Both the position numbers and the translations under genes were made by a program. A model generated the notes under the pieces. It ran no database searches. It was not told the DNA's origin and saw nothing but the letters and a program-made list of their open reading frames with translations. Below, in pieces: positions 8,181 to 16,264 of a stretch of DNA of 18,177 nt. Source of the DNA: Treponema sp. Its GTDB lineage: Bacteria > Spirochaetota > Spirochaetia > Treponematales > Breznakiellaceae. How positions within the stretch are numbered: position 1 is the first letter of the stretch; every line of letters starts with the position of its first letter. The DNA is taken from assembly GCA_031274565.1 (NCBI GenBank), contig JAISPY010000245.1, forward strand, positions 1 through 18,177. The letters run 5' to 3'.

Positions 8181-10001
8181 ATGAGCTACATCGCCCAATC
8201 CACCATACAGGAGGTAAACGACCGGATAGACGCCATTGCAGTGGTGGGTGAGTATGTACGGCTCGAAAAACGGGGAGGCCGGTACCTGGGGCTTTGTCCC
8301 TTTCACCAGGAAAAGACCCCCTCCTTTACGGTTAATCCAGACCTTAAATTGTACCACTGTTTCGGCTGTGGCCAGGGGGGTACGGTGCTCCATTTGGTCA
8401 TGGAGATGGAGAAACTGTCCTTCCCTGAAGCCATAGAACTCCTGGCAAAGCGCTGGGGGATCCCCATTGTCTATGAACATACCGGAAGCGGGCAGGATCC
8501 AGGAGCCTTTTCGAGAATCCAGGAGCTTGAGGAAAAAGAGAAAAAAATCGAACTCTACACCCGGGTGGCGGGGAGTTTTCATTATCTGCTCATGGAGCGG
8601 CCTGAAGGAAGCGCGGCCAAGGGCTATGCCCTCTCCCGGGGCTTGCTCCCTGAGACACTGGATCGGTTCCGTCTGGGCTATGCTCCGGCGGATCGGCGGT
8701 GGCTGTTTTGGTTTCTTTCCCACAAGGGGTATTCCGCGCCCTTTCTCGCCGCTTCAAAACTGTTTTCATCCCGCTATCCCCAGTACAGTTTCTTTTCCGA
8801 TAGGCTCATGTTTCCCATCGCGGATCGGCTGGGGAAGACCATCGCCTTCGGAGGACGGCTGTTATCCGGCGATGGCCCGAAATACCTCAATTCGCCGGAA
8901 TCGGAGATCTACAAGAAAGGGCATACCCTGTTTGCACTGGATCAGGCCCTGGGGGAGATCCGGAAGACCCGGGAGGTCTACCTCGCAGAGGGGTACCTGG
9001 ACGTGATTGCCCTGCACCAGGCGGGTATCGCCACTGCGGTAGCGCCCCTGGGAACGGCCTTTACGGATGAACAGGCCCAGCTCCTCCGGCGTTGGGCGGA
9101 GCGGGTGTATATCTTTTTTGACTCAGATGCTGCGGGGCAACAAGCCACGCTCAAAGCTATCCTCACCTGCCGACGAAACGGCCTGGTCGCAGCGGTGGTA
9201 ATTTCCCCCTTGGACGGAAATGTGAAAGATCCTGCGGATATTTTAAAAGAAGCTGGTCCTGAGCGCTTGCAAAAAACAGCAAAAAATGGTATACTTGATC
9301 TTGAGTATCTTATAATCCGTAGCAAGTCTCTTTTTGATCTATCCGGTTCCGAAGGGAAGGCGAAAGCCTGTGCTTTCATGTTTCCCTATTTAGAAACCTT
9401 GGATTCGGAGGTTTCGAGAATGGCTTCCATTGAGCAGGTGGCCGATGCATTGGGGGTGGATCGCATGGCGGTATTGCATGACTATACCAGTCATATCGAT
9501 TCCAGGGAGCGACCTGTATCCAGGCGGGGAAGAGAGGAAGAATACCCTCAACCCGCGATGCCGATTCGTATGAACGATGAGTTGTACCTGCTCATCGTAG
9601 TTGCGGTAACGTATCGTTTATACCCCAAGTTGCGCGCCAGTCTTTTGATTAAGGAGATTGAAGACCCCTTGGCAAAAGAACTCTTTATCGCCTTGGAAGA
9701 GTGTTTTCTTTACGATGAATCCGGCATGGATGCGCTGTTATTCCGCATCAGCAGAGCGGATTTGCGGAATTTTGTTACGAAGCATGCCGCGTCGAGGGAA
9801 TTTGCCTCAAATCCGGAACAACTCCTTTCAGACGGCATTAAACGGATTAAGCAGCGGTGTCTTGAAAAACGGTTGTGCGAAATTATACTGGAGCTTCGTA
9901 TTGTGGAAAGCGGAACCACTGGTATGCAACCTGAAGAACTCCTTGCGGAAAAGATGCATATTGATGCTGAATTACGCCGAATGAAGGAAGATAAGCAATG
10001 A
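8181..10001 (+). CDS. dnaG: DNA primase
   Basis: A 606-residue DnaG that makes RNA primers for replication. The N-terminal CHC2 zinc ribbon uses Cys39, His42, Cys60 and Cys63 (CPFH...HCFGCG). The RNA polymerase core carries a Toprim domain with catalytic Glu270 (AEGYLDV) and Asp314/Asp316 (FFDSDAAG), and a conserved LGTAFT segment in between. The last 150 or so residues form the more variable helicase-interaction domain. The ATG at 8181 follows CAGGAAG at about 10 bases. Its stop codon overlaps the rpoD start by four bases (ATGA), a sign of translational coupling. Confidence 0.97.
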   Translation: MSYIAQSTIQEVNDRIDAIAVVGEYVRLEKRGGRYLGLCPFHQEKTPSFTVNPDLKLYHCFGCGQGGTVLHLVMEMEKLSFPEAIELLAKRWGIPIVYEHTGSGQDPGAFSRIQELEEKEKKIELYTRVAGSFHYLLMERPEGSAAKGYALSRGLLPETLDRFRLGYAPADRRWLFWFLSHKGYSAPFLAASKLFSSRYPQYSFFSDRLMFPIADRLGKTIAFGGRLLSGDGPKYLNSPESEIYKKGHTLFALDQALGEIRKTREVYLAEGYLDVIALHQAGIATAVAPLGTAFTDEQAQLLRRWAERVYIFFDSDAAGQQATLKAILTCRRNGLVAAVVISPLDGNVKDPADILKEAGPERLQKTAKNGILDLEYLIIRSKSLFDLSGSEGKAKACAFMFPYLETLDSEVSRMASIEQVADALGVDRMAVLHDYTSHIDSRERPVSRRGREEEYPQPAMPIRMNDELYLLIVVAVTYRLYPKLRASLLIKEIEDPLAKELFIALEECFLYDESGMDALLFRISRADLRNFVTKHAASREFASNPEQLLSDGIKRIKQRCLEKRLCEIILELRIVESGTTGMQPEELLAEKMHIDAELRRMKEDKQ

Positions 10002-11737
10002 CGGATTTGCAGCTTGATCCTGCTGTTTTGAAGTTGATTGAATATGCGAAGGCCAAGAAGTCCCTCTCCTACGAGGAACTTTCCGATTATTTACCTGAGT
10101 ATATTGCCAATTCAGATAAGATTGAACAGGTCTTTGCATTACTTGAGGCACATAATGTCCAGATTTTTCAGGAAGATCCCGCCAATGATGATGACGGGGA
10201 ACCGGAAATACGGAAAAATCCGGCAACCGAGAAGAAACGCTTGGTTGCTATCGAGAAAGAAGCCGCGGTAGATGATCCGATCCGGCTCTATCTCCGGGAA
10301 ATCGGTAAAGAAAATCTCCTTACCGCGGAACAAGAAGTAGAACTCTCCAAACAGATGGAGGATGGTGAGAATATCATCAAAGGGGTGATAAAACAGTCCG
10401 GTATGATCATCCCCGAATTCTACCATATCGCGCAAAAGGCCTTTTCTAAACGGGATCTCCGAGAACTCAACCTCTCCAAGAAAGAAATCACCGAATACAT
10501 GACCGAACGCCGCAGGCTCAATCAATGCTACAAGGAGACCTTGCGGGTTATTGTGGGGGATCTGAAGAATTATCTGGAAATCAAACGCCGGCTTATCAGC
10601 CGGGGTCTGAACATCTTTGACGACCCGGAACTGCGCGAAATCCGTAACCACATCATGGAGGTCATTGATACTGCGGAAATGCATCCTGAGGAAATAACCG
10701 GGTTTTCCGAGAAATTCATTCAGGCCGCCCGGCGAATCAAACGGTATAAAAAAGAACAGGAACGGATAGAAAAAAACCTCCGGGTGCGTTCCCTCCGGGA
10801 ACTGCGGCTCCTCGGTCGGGGACTTACCATCCGAGAGGAACGGGAACGGCTTGAGGAAGAACTCGGCCTTTCCTCAGAAGAAATCAAAGAAAAGATCCGG
10901 CTCATCCAGGTGACCGAGAAAAAGCTCCGTCAAATGGAGGCTGAATTCGAGGAACCCATCGAGAGCATCAACCTGATGGCCAAAGAAATAAACCGAGGCC
11001 GGACCATGATGAAAAACGCCAAGGATAGACTCATCAAGGCGAACCTCCGACTGGTGGTTTCCATTGCCAAGAAGTATACCAACCGAGGGCTTCATTTCTT
11101 TGATCTGGTCCAGGAAGGGAACATCGGTTTAATCAAGGCGGTGGAGAAATTTGAATACCAGAAGGGGTTTAAGTTTTCTACCTACGCGACCTGGTGGATC
11201 CGGCAGGCCATTACCCGGTCCATCTCGGATCAGGCCAGGACTATCCGGGTCCCGGTCCACATGATAGAACAGATCAACAAGGTGGTCCGAGAGTCCCGGC
11301 AGCTCATGCAAGTGCTGGGACGGGAGCCTACGGATGAGGAGATTGCCGAGAGGCTCGGGTGGACCACGCAGCGGGTAAAATCCGTGAAGAACGTGGCCCG
11401 GGAACCTATATCCTTGGAAACCCCCATCGGGGAAGAGGAAGATTCCCTCTTAGGGGATTTTATCGAAGACAAGGAAGTAGAAAATCCCGCAAACCTCACC
11501 GCTTTTACCCTGTTGCAGGAACAACTCACCGGCGTGCTTGCCACCCTGCCGGTTCGGGAACAGGAGGTGCTCAAGATGCGCTTCGGCCTTGACGACGGGT
11601 ATTCCCTGACCCTGGAAGAGGTTGGGCTGTACTTCAATGTTACCCGGGAACGGATCCGGCAGATCGAGGCAAAAGCCCTGCGCCGGTTGCGGCATCCCAA
11701 ACGGAGCCGGCGCTTAAAAGATTATTTAGACCACTAA
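9998..11737 (+). CDS. rpoD: Primary sigma factor RpoD (sigma-70 family)
   Basis: A 579-residue housekeeping sigma factor. Region 1.1-like sequence occupies about 1-85. Region 1.2 (DDPIRLYLREIG) is followed by a long charged non-conserved region of about 200 residues. Region 2 follows, with RLVVSIAKKY, FFDLVQEGNIGL and the -10 recognition helix around YATWWIRQAITRSI (from about 396). Region 3 follows, then region 4.2 with the -35 helix-turn-helix (VTRERIRQIEAKALRRLRH, from about 548). It overlaps the dnaG stop by four bases. The near-consensus TTGACA/TATAGT boxes seen elsewhere in the window suit a sigma factor of this type. A zinc-ribbon gene follows 81 bases downstream. Confidence 0.97.
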   Translation: MTDLQLDPAVLKLIEYAKAKKSLSYEELSDYLPEYIANSDKIEQVFALLEAHNVQIFQEDPANDDDGEPEIRKNPATEKKRLVAIEKEAAVDDPIRLYLREIGKENLLTAEQEVELSKQMEDGENIIKGVIKQSGMIIPEFYHIAQKAFSKRDLRELNLSKKEITEYMTERRRLNQCYKETLRVIVGDLKNYLEIKRRLISRGLNIFDDPELREIRNHIMEVIDTAEMHPEEITGFSEKFIQAARRIKRYKKEQERIEKNLRVRSLRELRLLGRGLTIREERERLEEELGLSSEEIKEKIRLIQVTEKKLRQMEAEFEEPIESINLMAKEINRGRTMMKNAKDRLIKANLRLVVSIAKKYTNRGLHFFDLVQEGNIGLIKAVEKFEYQKGFKFSTYATWWIRQAITRSISDQARTIRVPVHMIEQINKVVRESRQLMQVLGREPTDEEIAERLGWTTQRVKSVKNVAREPISLETPIGEEEDSLLGDFIEDKEVENPANLTAFTLLQEQLTGVLATLPVREQEVLKMRFGLDDGYSLTLEEVGLYFNVTRERIRQIEAKALRRLRHPKRSRRLKDYLDH

Positions 11738-11818
11738 AGGACGGGATAACGCCCTTAGCCAAGCAGCCGGCCCAGTGTTTACCAAAATCGATTAAGACCT
11801 ACTACACGAGGAGGGGAT

Positions 11819-12664
11819 ATGATAATGGATGGAATTTTTGAGAACCTACGAACCTTACAGGATATTTTGTCTCAGAAAATCACGTTAGAACAGGAAATTC
11901 AGGAAGCGCCTAAGATCCTCAACGCCCAAGAGGAATTGCTATCCCGGATCAAGAAATCGTTCATTGAGAAGAACCAGGAATACGAGAAGGCCCGGCTCTT
12001 GGAAGGGGAATACCGGTCCCTCTTGACCGAAGCGGAACATTCCCGGGAACGGGCCGAAAAGAACATGGATTCCATCAATACCCAGCGGGAATATGAGGCG
12101 CTGGACAAAGAAATCAGGGACGCTTCGGATAAGGAACAGCAGTACCGCAAAGAGTTGCAAATACAGGAACGGATCTTATTGGATTTGGACGATCAGATGC
12201 GGCAAAGCGCCTCGTTAATCGAGCAGCAGGAAGCGGAGTTGGCGGAACGCCGGGCGGGTATCGAAGAAGAAGTTACTGAAAAGCAAGCCCGGGTCGAAGG
12301 GCTGCTGGAACAGGAACGGGCGGTAACCCCGGATATCGACGCGGAGATCCTGTTCAAGTTTGAACGGATCATCCGGAACAAGATGGGCCGGGGCATTGTG
12401 GCCATCAAAGGAGGGGTCTGTATGGGCTGTCACATGATCCTTCCCGCGCAATTTGCCAATACGGTCAGGCAGGGAGAAGAAATCGTGTTTTGTCCCTATT
12501 GTTCCCGGATCCTTTACTATGAAGAATCCGAGCAGGGTGTGGAGGACTTCTTTGATATCGAAGAAGCAGGCAGTCTTTCAGACCTGGATGATATAGAAGA
12601 GGAAGAATACGAAGAAGAGGAAGAGGAGGAAGAAGAAAAGATCCATATGGACTACGAAGATTAG
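11819..12664 (+). CDS. Coiled-coil protein with C4 zinc ribbon and acidic tail
   Basis: A 281-residue protein with three parts. Residues 1 to about 175 are heptad-rich and highly charged (EEYRSLL, QREYEALDKEIRDASDKE), indicating a long antiparallel coiled coil. A C4 zinc ribbon follows, with Cys201/Cys204 (CMGC) and Cys225/Cys228 (CPYC). The tail is almost all Asp/Glu, including a run of nine Glu near the end. The architecture matches the zf-RING_7/CT398-like family. The Chlamydia member CT398 has been reported to bind sigma-54, so the position beside rpoD is suggestive, but the function here is unknown. GAGGAGGGG precedes ATG 11819, and an ATG two codons later is an equally possible start. 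Confidence 0.85.
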   Translation: MIMDGIFENLRTLQDILSQKITLEQEIQEAPKILNAQEELLSRIKKSFIEKNQEYEKARLLEGEYRSLLTEAEHSRERAEKNMDSINTQREYEALDKEIRDASDKEQQYRKELQIQERILLDLDDQMRQSASLIEQQEAELAERRAGIEEEVTEKQARVEGLLEQERAVTPDIDAEILFKFERIIRNKMGRGIVAIKGGVCMGCHMILPAQFANTVRQGEEIVFCPYCSRILYYEESEQGVEDFFDIEEAGSLSDLDDIEEEEYEEEEEEEEEKIHMDYED

Positions 12665-12837
12665 GGAAGCCGGGGAATGGGGATTCCTCCCAAAGCGCGA
12701 AGGTACTAAGAACCCGTGCAGCACTACCATGACCGAATGGTTCTGTTATGCCTGCGCGGGTCCTAAGTAGGCGGGAGACGAAACGTGGAAAAGGCCGCTG
12801 GGCTCACTCAGTACGCCGCATGAGGGATAAAAGAAAA
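12665..12837 (+). other. Unassigned structured segment upstream of rnpB
   Basis: A gene-free stretch with no supported ORF. Its centre can fold into one elongated interrupted hairpin. A ten-base helix pairs ACCCGTGCAG (12712-12721) with CTGCGCGGGT (12752-12761), with one G-U. It is capped by ACCAT/ATGGT (12726-12730 with 12737-12741) and extended outward by TACT/AGTA (12704-12707 with 12766-12769) and CTCCC/GGGAG (12687-12691 with 12773-12777). Flanking hairpins are GGGGAAT/ATTCCTC around a GGGG loop, and CTGGG-CTCA-CTCAG (12798-12811). No T-tract follows any of these, so none is a terminator. It could be a small RNA, a processed leader or just GC-rich spacer. I recognise no known RNA family. 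Confidence 0.4.
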
Positions 12838-13234
12838 AAGCGATGGACTAGGCTGCCGCGTCAGAGCTGGGTGATCCAGTTCTGGTGAGGAAAGTCCGGG
12901 CTCCGCAGGGCATGATGCCGGGTAATTCCCGGGCGGGAGCCTTCCCAGGTTCCCGACAGAGAGCGCAACAGAAAGTAAACCGCGGTGTTTCCTGTTGCCG
13001 GTATGCCGGCTGGGGAATACCGTAAGGGTGAAAGGGTGGGGTAAGAGCCTACCGCGGGATCGGCAACGATTCCGGCACGGCAAGCCTCATCAGGAGCAAA
13101 GTCAGACAGCGGCTGAACGGCCCGTTCTGAGCCGCGGGTAGACTGCGTGGACAGGGTCCGCGAGGATCCTGCCAGATAGATGGCAGCCGGTACGCATAGT
13201 ACCGCACAGAACCCGGCTTATGGTCCATCGCTTT
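12838..13234 (+). ncRNA. rnpB: RNase P RNA, bacterial type A
   Basis: This is the catalytic RNA that trims the 5' ends of precursor tRNAs. Conserved regions appear in order: GAGGAAAGTCCGGGCTCC (12887-12904), GCAACAGAAAGTAAACCGC (near 12964-12982), GGGTGAAAGGGTGGGGTAAG (near 13025-13045), and the 3' ACAGAACCCGGCTTATGG (13206-13223). The ends pair as P1 (GCGATGGAC with GTCCATCGC). Length is about 397 bases, normal for type A. Exact ends are inferred from P1 and may shift by a few bases. The gene is convergent with the minus-strand permease gene downstream. Confidence 0.97.
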
Positions 13235-13256
13235 TTTCTTTTTTTCTTAGTGATTG
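13223..13256 (+). terminator. Intrinsic termination signal formed by rnpB P1 and its U-tract
   Basis: The 3' strand of P1 (GTCCATCGC, ending 13231) is followed directly by TTTTTTCTTTTTTTCTT. The 5' strand of P1 is preceded by AAAAAA, so the helix can extend by A-U pairs into the U-tract. Folding of P1 could therefore both finish the ribozyme and release the polymerase. No separate hairpin lies nearby. Confidence 0.55.
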
Positions 13257-13468
13257 CGGGGTGGTTTGAAAGGGTGGCGTACGCCCTCGTTGGGGCTGCT
13301 TCAAGCGGAGCCGGGTTTGCTGTTTTTCCAGTGTTTGTAATTTGATTTGAATGGGCGGAGCGCAGCAGTCGGTACGCATTTTCTAGCTAAGCTCCAAAAC
13401 AAGAAAAGCTAGGTAATAGAACGCCGAAATTATTCAACCCGCCGCATACGAAGTAAGAGAAAAAAATA
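13257..13468. other. Intergenic region between convergent rnpB and the permease gene
   Basis: No ORF or RNA gene was supported. It contains a perfect ten-base palindrome GGCGTACGCC at 13276-13285 and an inverted repeat CTAGCT/AGCTAG separated by 18 bases near 13383-13412. Neither is followed by a T-tract, and neither has an assigned role. Confidence 0.4.
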
Positions 13469-14440
13469 TTACAATAAATCTAGGGCGCGTAGGGCCGATA
13501 TAATACCAAAAAGGGTAATCATGGACAGGGCGGTGGAAAGATAGACGGTTTGGGCTGCGAATATCGGTTCTAGGCGGTAGTTTCGCGCCATCACCAGGTT
13601 CGTAACCGCGCAGGGAGCCCCAAAAACCACCATCAGTGCGCCTAGTTCCGGCCCCCGGAAGCCCATTGCAAGGATCACCGGCAAGATCAGCCCCGGCACA
13701 AGCACTAAACGCAGTGCACAGGCCCACAGGGCAGGGCGGATGTTGCCGGCAAGCTGCTTGAGATCGATCTGCGCACCCAGCAGCATGAGAGAAACCGGAG
13801 TACCTGTAAGCGCCACCTGCCGGATACCATTGCTGAGGAAACCGGGCAGGCGGATGTGGCATACGGAAAGGAGGATGCCGAGGATCGAAGCTATGATGAG
13901 GGGGTTTTTCCCAATAGCCATGGCCGTACCTTTGAGCGCCCCCTGAAGGGGTGACCTATCCTCTGGGGTATGATAGATCAGCCGGCTATGATAGACCATG
14001 GTGATCACCGTGAAGAAGTTGAACAGGATAATCGTAACCGGTACGAGCATGGCCGCGGCTTTGACGCCGGATTCCCCGAAGAGGTTGATCGCCAGGGGTA
14101 AAGCATAAATGATGTTGTTGGAACGGAATGCGCTGATGATGAAGATGCTGCGGCGGGCAGGGTCTTTGATAGTGGCGGTGAAGATAAGCCAGGCCAGGAA
14201 CGCGGTCAGGAAGATACTCAGTATGGCGAAGATAAAAAGCTTGCAATTGAATTCCGCATAATAATCAATAGCGAGGGTACTGTTGAATATATGCAGGGGA
14301 AGGAGGTAGCGAAAGCAGAGCTTGTTGAGCACCCCCATGTTCGGTTCGGTCAGATCCTTACGCCATGCCATAAACCAGCCCAAGGCTACGGTACATAACA
14401 GGGGGGCTATGGCGTTGAAACTAAATCCTAATACGTCCAC
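13469..14440 (-). CDS. AEC-family (auxin efflux carrier-like) permease
   Basis: A 323-residue, strongly hydrophobic inner-membrane protein with about ten predicted helices in two halves, typical of AEC transporters. These move organic anions such as malate or other dicarboxylates in characterised bacterial members; the substrate here is not evident. Family-like features are the N-terminal NAIAPLLCTVALGWF and NKLCFRYLLPLHIFNS, the mid-protein SRLIYH linker, and LTGTPVSLMLLGAQ and FGAPCAVTNLVMAR in the second half. The start is GTG at 14440 with GGAGGG about seven bases upstream. That Shine-Dalgarno lies inside the last codons of the PilZ gene, whose stop is three bases away, so the two are very likely translationally coupled. 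Confidence 0.88.
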   Translation of the reverse strand: MDVLGFSFNAIAPLLCTVALGWFMAWRKDLTEPNMGVLNKLCFRYLLPLHIFNSTLAIDYYAEFNCKLFIFAILSIFLTAFLAWLIFTATIKDPARRSIFIISAFRSNNIIYALPLAINLFGESGVKAAAMLVPVTIILFNFFTVITMVYHSRLIYHTPEDRSPLQGALKGTAMAIGKNPLIIASILGILLSVCHIRLPGFLSNGIRQVALTGTPVSLMLLGAQIDLKQLAGNIRPALWACALRLVLVPGLILPVILAMGFRGPELGALMVVFGAPCAVTNLVMARNYRLEPIFAAQTVYLSTALSMITLFGIISALRALDLL

Positions 14441-14443
14441 GGT

Positions 14444-15166
14444 TCACCCTCCGGTGGGAAAGGCATCAACGCCCCGGAGGTAGGCTTCTAAAAGCGTCCG
14501 GTCAGTGCTGGGAAAGGAGCGGAATTCCAGAATAGCGACCCGGCCCGGGTAGAGGAGCGTACAGACCGGGGAGAGCAGCGCGTCCCCGGCCCGGAGAGAA
14601 CAGCCGGGCAACTCCGTGTGCACGGGGATGCCTTTCAGGGAAGCGGTATCATCAGGATAAAAGGAAACCCCGGCCATGGAGATGCTGATAACCCTGCCGG
14701 TGATGAGCCGCCGCGTAACCGGATGGGAGATAACCAAACCAAAACGGTTCCATGCTTCCTCAAAGTAACGGCGGACTCGGTATTGTTCCTGCACCGGAAT
14801 GGCATCTTTGAGCAGGGCTTGCAGCCGTATGATTTCCCGGGGATCATCCAGGGATTCCATAACCAGGCCGTCCACCCCCAGATACAAGGCTTTTGATGCC
14901 GCTTCTAAGGGGAAATAGTCTCCCTTGAGGATAATGATGGAACAGATCCTGCGGGACCGTCCGCTTCTGATGAATTGCAACAATACCTTCCAATGCCGGG
15001 GGAAGTCTTGGGCGCTGATGATAAGCCCCGCAGGATCCGCCTCATCGATGTTGTCCATGGCCTTGAGCACATACCGGTACCGGATGAGATCAAATCCCAT
15101 CGCTTTGGTATAGAAAGAAACCCGGTCAAAGGTATCATCAGACCCCATGACCAGCAGCAATTTCAT
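14444..15166 (-). CDS. Pseudo-receiver plus PilZ domain protein
   Basis: A 240-residue soluble protein with two parts. Residues 1 to about 118 look like a response-regulator-type alpha/beta fold (LLLVMGSDD, GLIISAQDFP, SIIILKG). The position where a phosphoacceptor Asp would follow strand 3 appears to be Ser51, so it is probably not phosphorylated in the usual way. Residues about 125-232 resemble a PilZ domain, with Arg-rich YRVRRYFEEAWNRFG (Arg130, 132, 133) and SISMAGVSFYP. The canonical c-di-GMP motifs RxxxR and (D/N)xSxxG are altered: the first is RVRR and the second starts with Ser161. Binding of c-di-GMP is therefore uncertain. The ATG has a distant GGAG. The gene lies between the exported-protein gene and the permease in an apparent operon. 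Confidence 0.75.
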   Translation of the reverse strand: MKLLLVMGSDDTFDRVSFYTKAMGFDLIRYRYVLKAMDNIDEADPAGLIISAQDFPRHWKVLLQFIRSGRSRRICSIIILKGDYFPLEAASKALYLGVDGLVMESLDDPREIIRLQALLKDAIPVQEQYRVRRYFEEAWNRFGLVISHPVTRRLITGRVISISMAGVSFYPDDTASLKGIPVHTELPGCSLRAGDALLSPVCTLLYPGRVAILEFRSFPSTDRTLLEAYLRGVDAFPTGG

Positions 15167-15187
15167 CGTTTCATCGAGGCTCCAGGA

Positions 15188-16177
15188 TCATTCAGTTCCT
15201 AAATTGACCACGGTATAATCCACGATGGTCCATATATCATAGGTGCGGCGTACATAGTAGGTATACCGTTTCCGTTCCGTAACCGTCGGTCCGATCTTGA
15301 ATTTTTCCAAAACAATCACGGTCCCTTCCTGCTCGTTGTAATTGGTACGCTCAATCTGGAATTCCGAGGGAACGATCGCAATATCCCCATCCACCACCGA
15401 ACTTTGCAGGTCTGTCCGGTACCGGGCGATCATCTGCCTACGACCCTCTTCGGATTCCGCGATCCATTGCCGCTGCCGCACTCCATCTCGGGTCAGCATG
15501 GATTCCAAGTCAAGGTAGAGGAAGAACTTCTCCCATTGGGACTTTTGCCGGGCGCTTAACATATATTTGACCACCTCATCCGGGGAAAGCTTCTCCCGCA
15601 CCAGGACCGCATTGGTTTCCACATCCATTTCCAGCGGTATCCCGTCAGGTCCTATGAGTGACCGGGGACGGAGGCTGAGGGAGAGCCGGTTCGATTCCAG
15701 AGGATGGACCGGATTACCCGCCGCTGCGGTACGGTACAATTCGGGGTACATCCGCGCCTGCACGATAAAGGAACCGCTCTGCTGTAAATCCGCATAGTCT
15801 CTGAGGTTTTCGACAAACGAGAAGGACTCCCCGCTTGCTATGGATATTTCCCGAAAATACACCTGCTGACTTTGACTCCTTTTACGCAGCAAGAACGGCG
15901 CCGGATCGAGGAGCCGGTTGGACATGGTCCGCACCTCGAAATCAATGGAAAAAACCCGCTCATCCGCCAATTTGAACCGGAATGGAGAGGGGCTGTCATT
16001 GGTGATGGTTACCTGCACATAGATGGGATCCATGCTGCCGGAAGGAGCCGCCGTCCCCGGCACATAATAGATCCGCTTATCAAAATACCGTATGCTTAAC
16101 CCAATGTCAGCGGAAGCCGTGAAAAGGACCCCCAAAAATAGGGCGGCGATAAAGATGATGCTCTGTTTTTGTTTCAC
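15188..16177 (-). CDS. Exported protein of unknown function
   Basis: A 329-residue protein with a clear Sec signal peptide. A short KQK n-region is followed by the hydrophobic IIFIAALFLGVLFTA, with likely cleavage after TASA and before DIGLS. No lipobox cysteine is seen, so it should be periplasmic or surface-exposed rather than a lipoprotein. The N-terminal half (about 25-190) is beta-rich with ITNDSPSPFRFKL, resembling an immunoglobulin-like sandwich. The second half is mixed, with a helical segment (SPDEVVKYMLSARQKSQWEK) and a C-terminal WTIVDYTVVNLGTE. I recognise no named family; it may be spirochaete-specific. The GTG start at 16177 follows GGAG by about eight bases. It is first in the minus-strand cluster, 21 bases ahead of the PilZ gene. 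Confidence 0.8.
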   Translation of the reverse strand: MKQKQSIIFIAALFLGVLFTASADIGLSIRYFDKRIYYVPGTAAPSGSMDPIYVQVTITNDSPSPFRFKLADERVFSIDFEVRTMSNRLLDPAPFLLRKRSQSQQVYFREISIASGESFSFVENLRDYADLQQSGSFIVQARMYPELYRTAAAGNPVHPLESNRLSLSLRPRSLIGPDGIPLEMDVETNAVLVREKLSPDEVVKYMLSARQKSQWEKFFLYLDLESMLTRDGVRQRQWIAESEEGRRQMIARYRTDLQSSVVDGDIAIVPSEFQIERTNYNEQEGTVIVLEKFKIGPTVTERKRYTYYVRRTYDIWTIVDYTVVNLGTE

Positions 16178-16264
16178 CGTGAAACTCCATGGTTCATAAA
16201 GTATGGTTCATCCCTATGGTTTAAATGAAACCTCATACTATAGTATAGTAATCGGTAAACTGTT
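16178..16264. promoter_or_regulatory. Divergent regulatory region between the exported-protein gene and mfd
   Basis: An 87-base AT-rich spacer that must contain the starts of two divergent transcripts. It holds three direct copies of ATGGTT at 16189, 16203 and 16216 (the first two extended to ATGGTTCAT), and a perfect palindrome ATACTATAGTAT at 16235-16246. Plus-strand -10-like TATAGT occurs twice (16239-16244 and 16244-16249), without a convincing -35. Which elements are promoters and which might be operators cannot be decided from sequence. Confidence 0.4.

Noticed and set aside
12687..12777. 6S RNA, SRP RNA or tmRNA before rnpB
   Set aside because: I could not find the conserved sequence elements of any of these families; only the general hairpin shape is compatible with 6S RNA.
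12808..13083. A 91-codon minus-strand open frame across rnpB
   Set aside because: It is antisense to the conserved ribozyme core and has no ribosome site or family resemblance.
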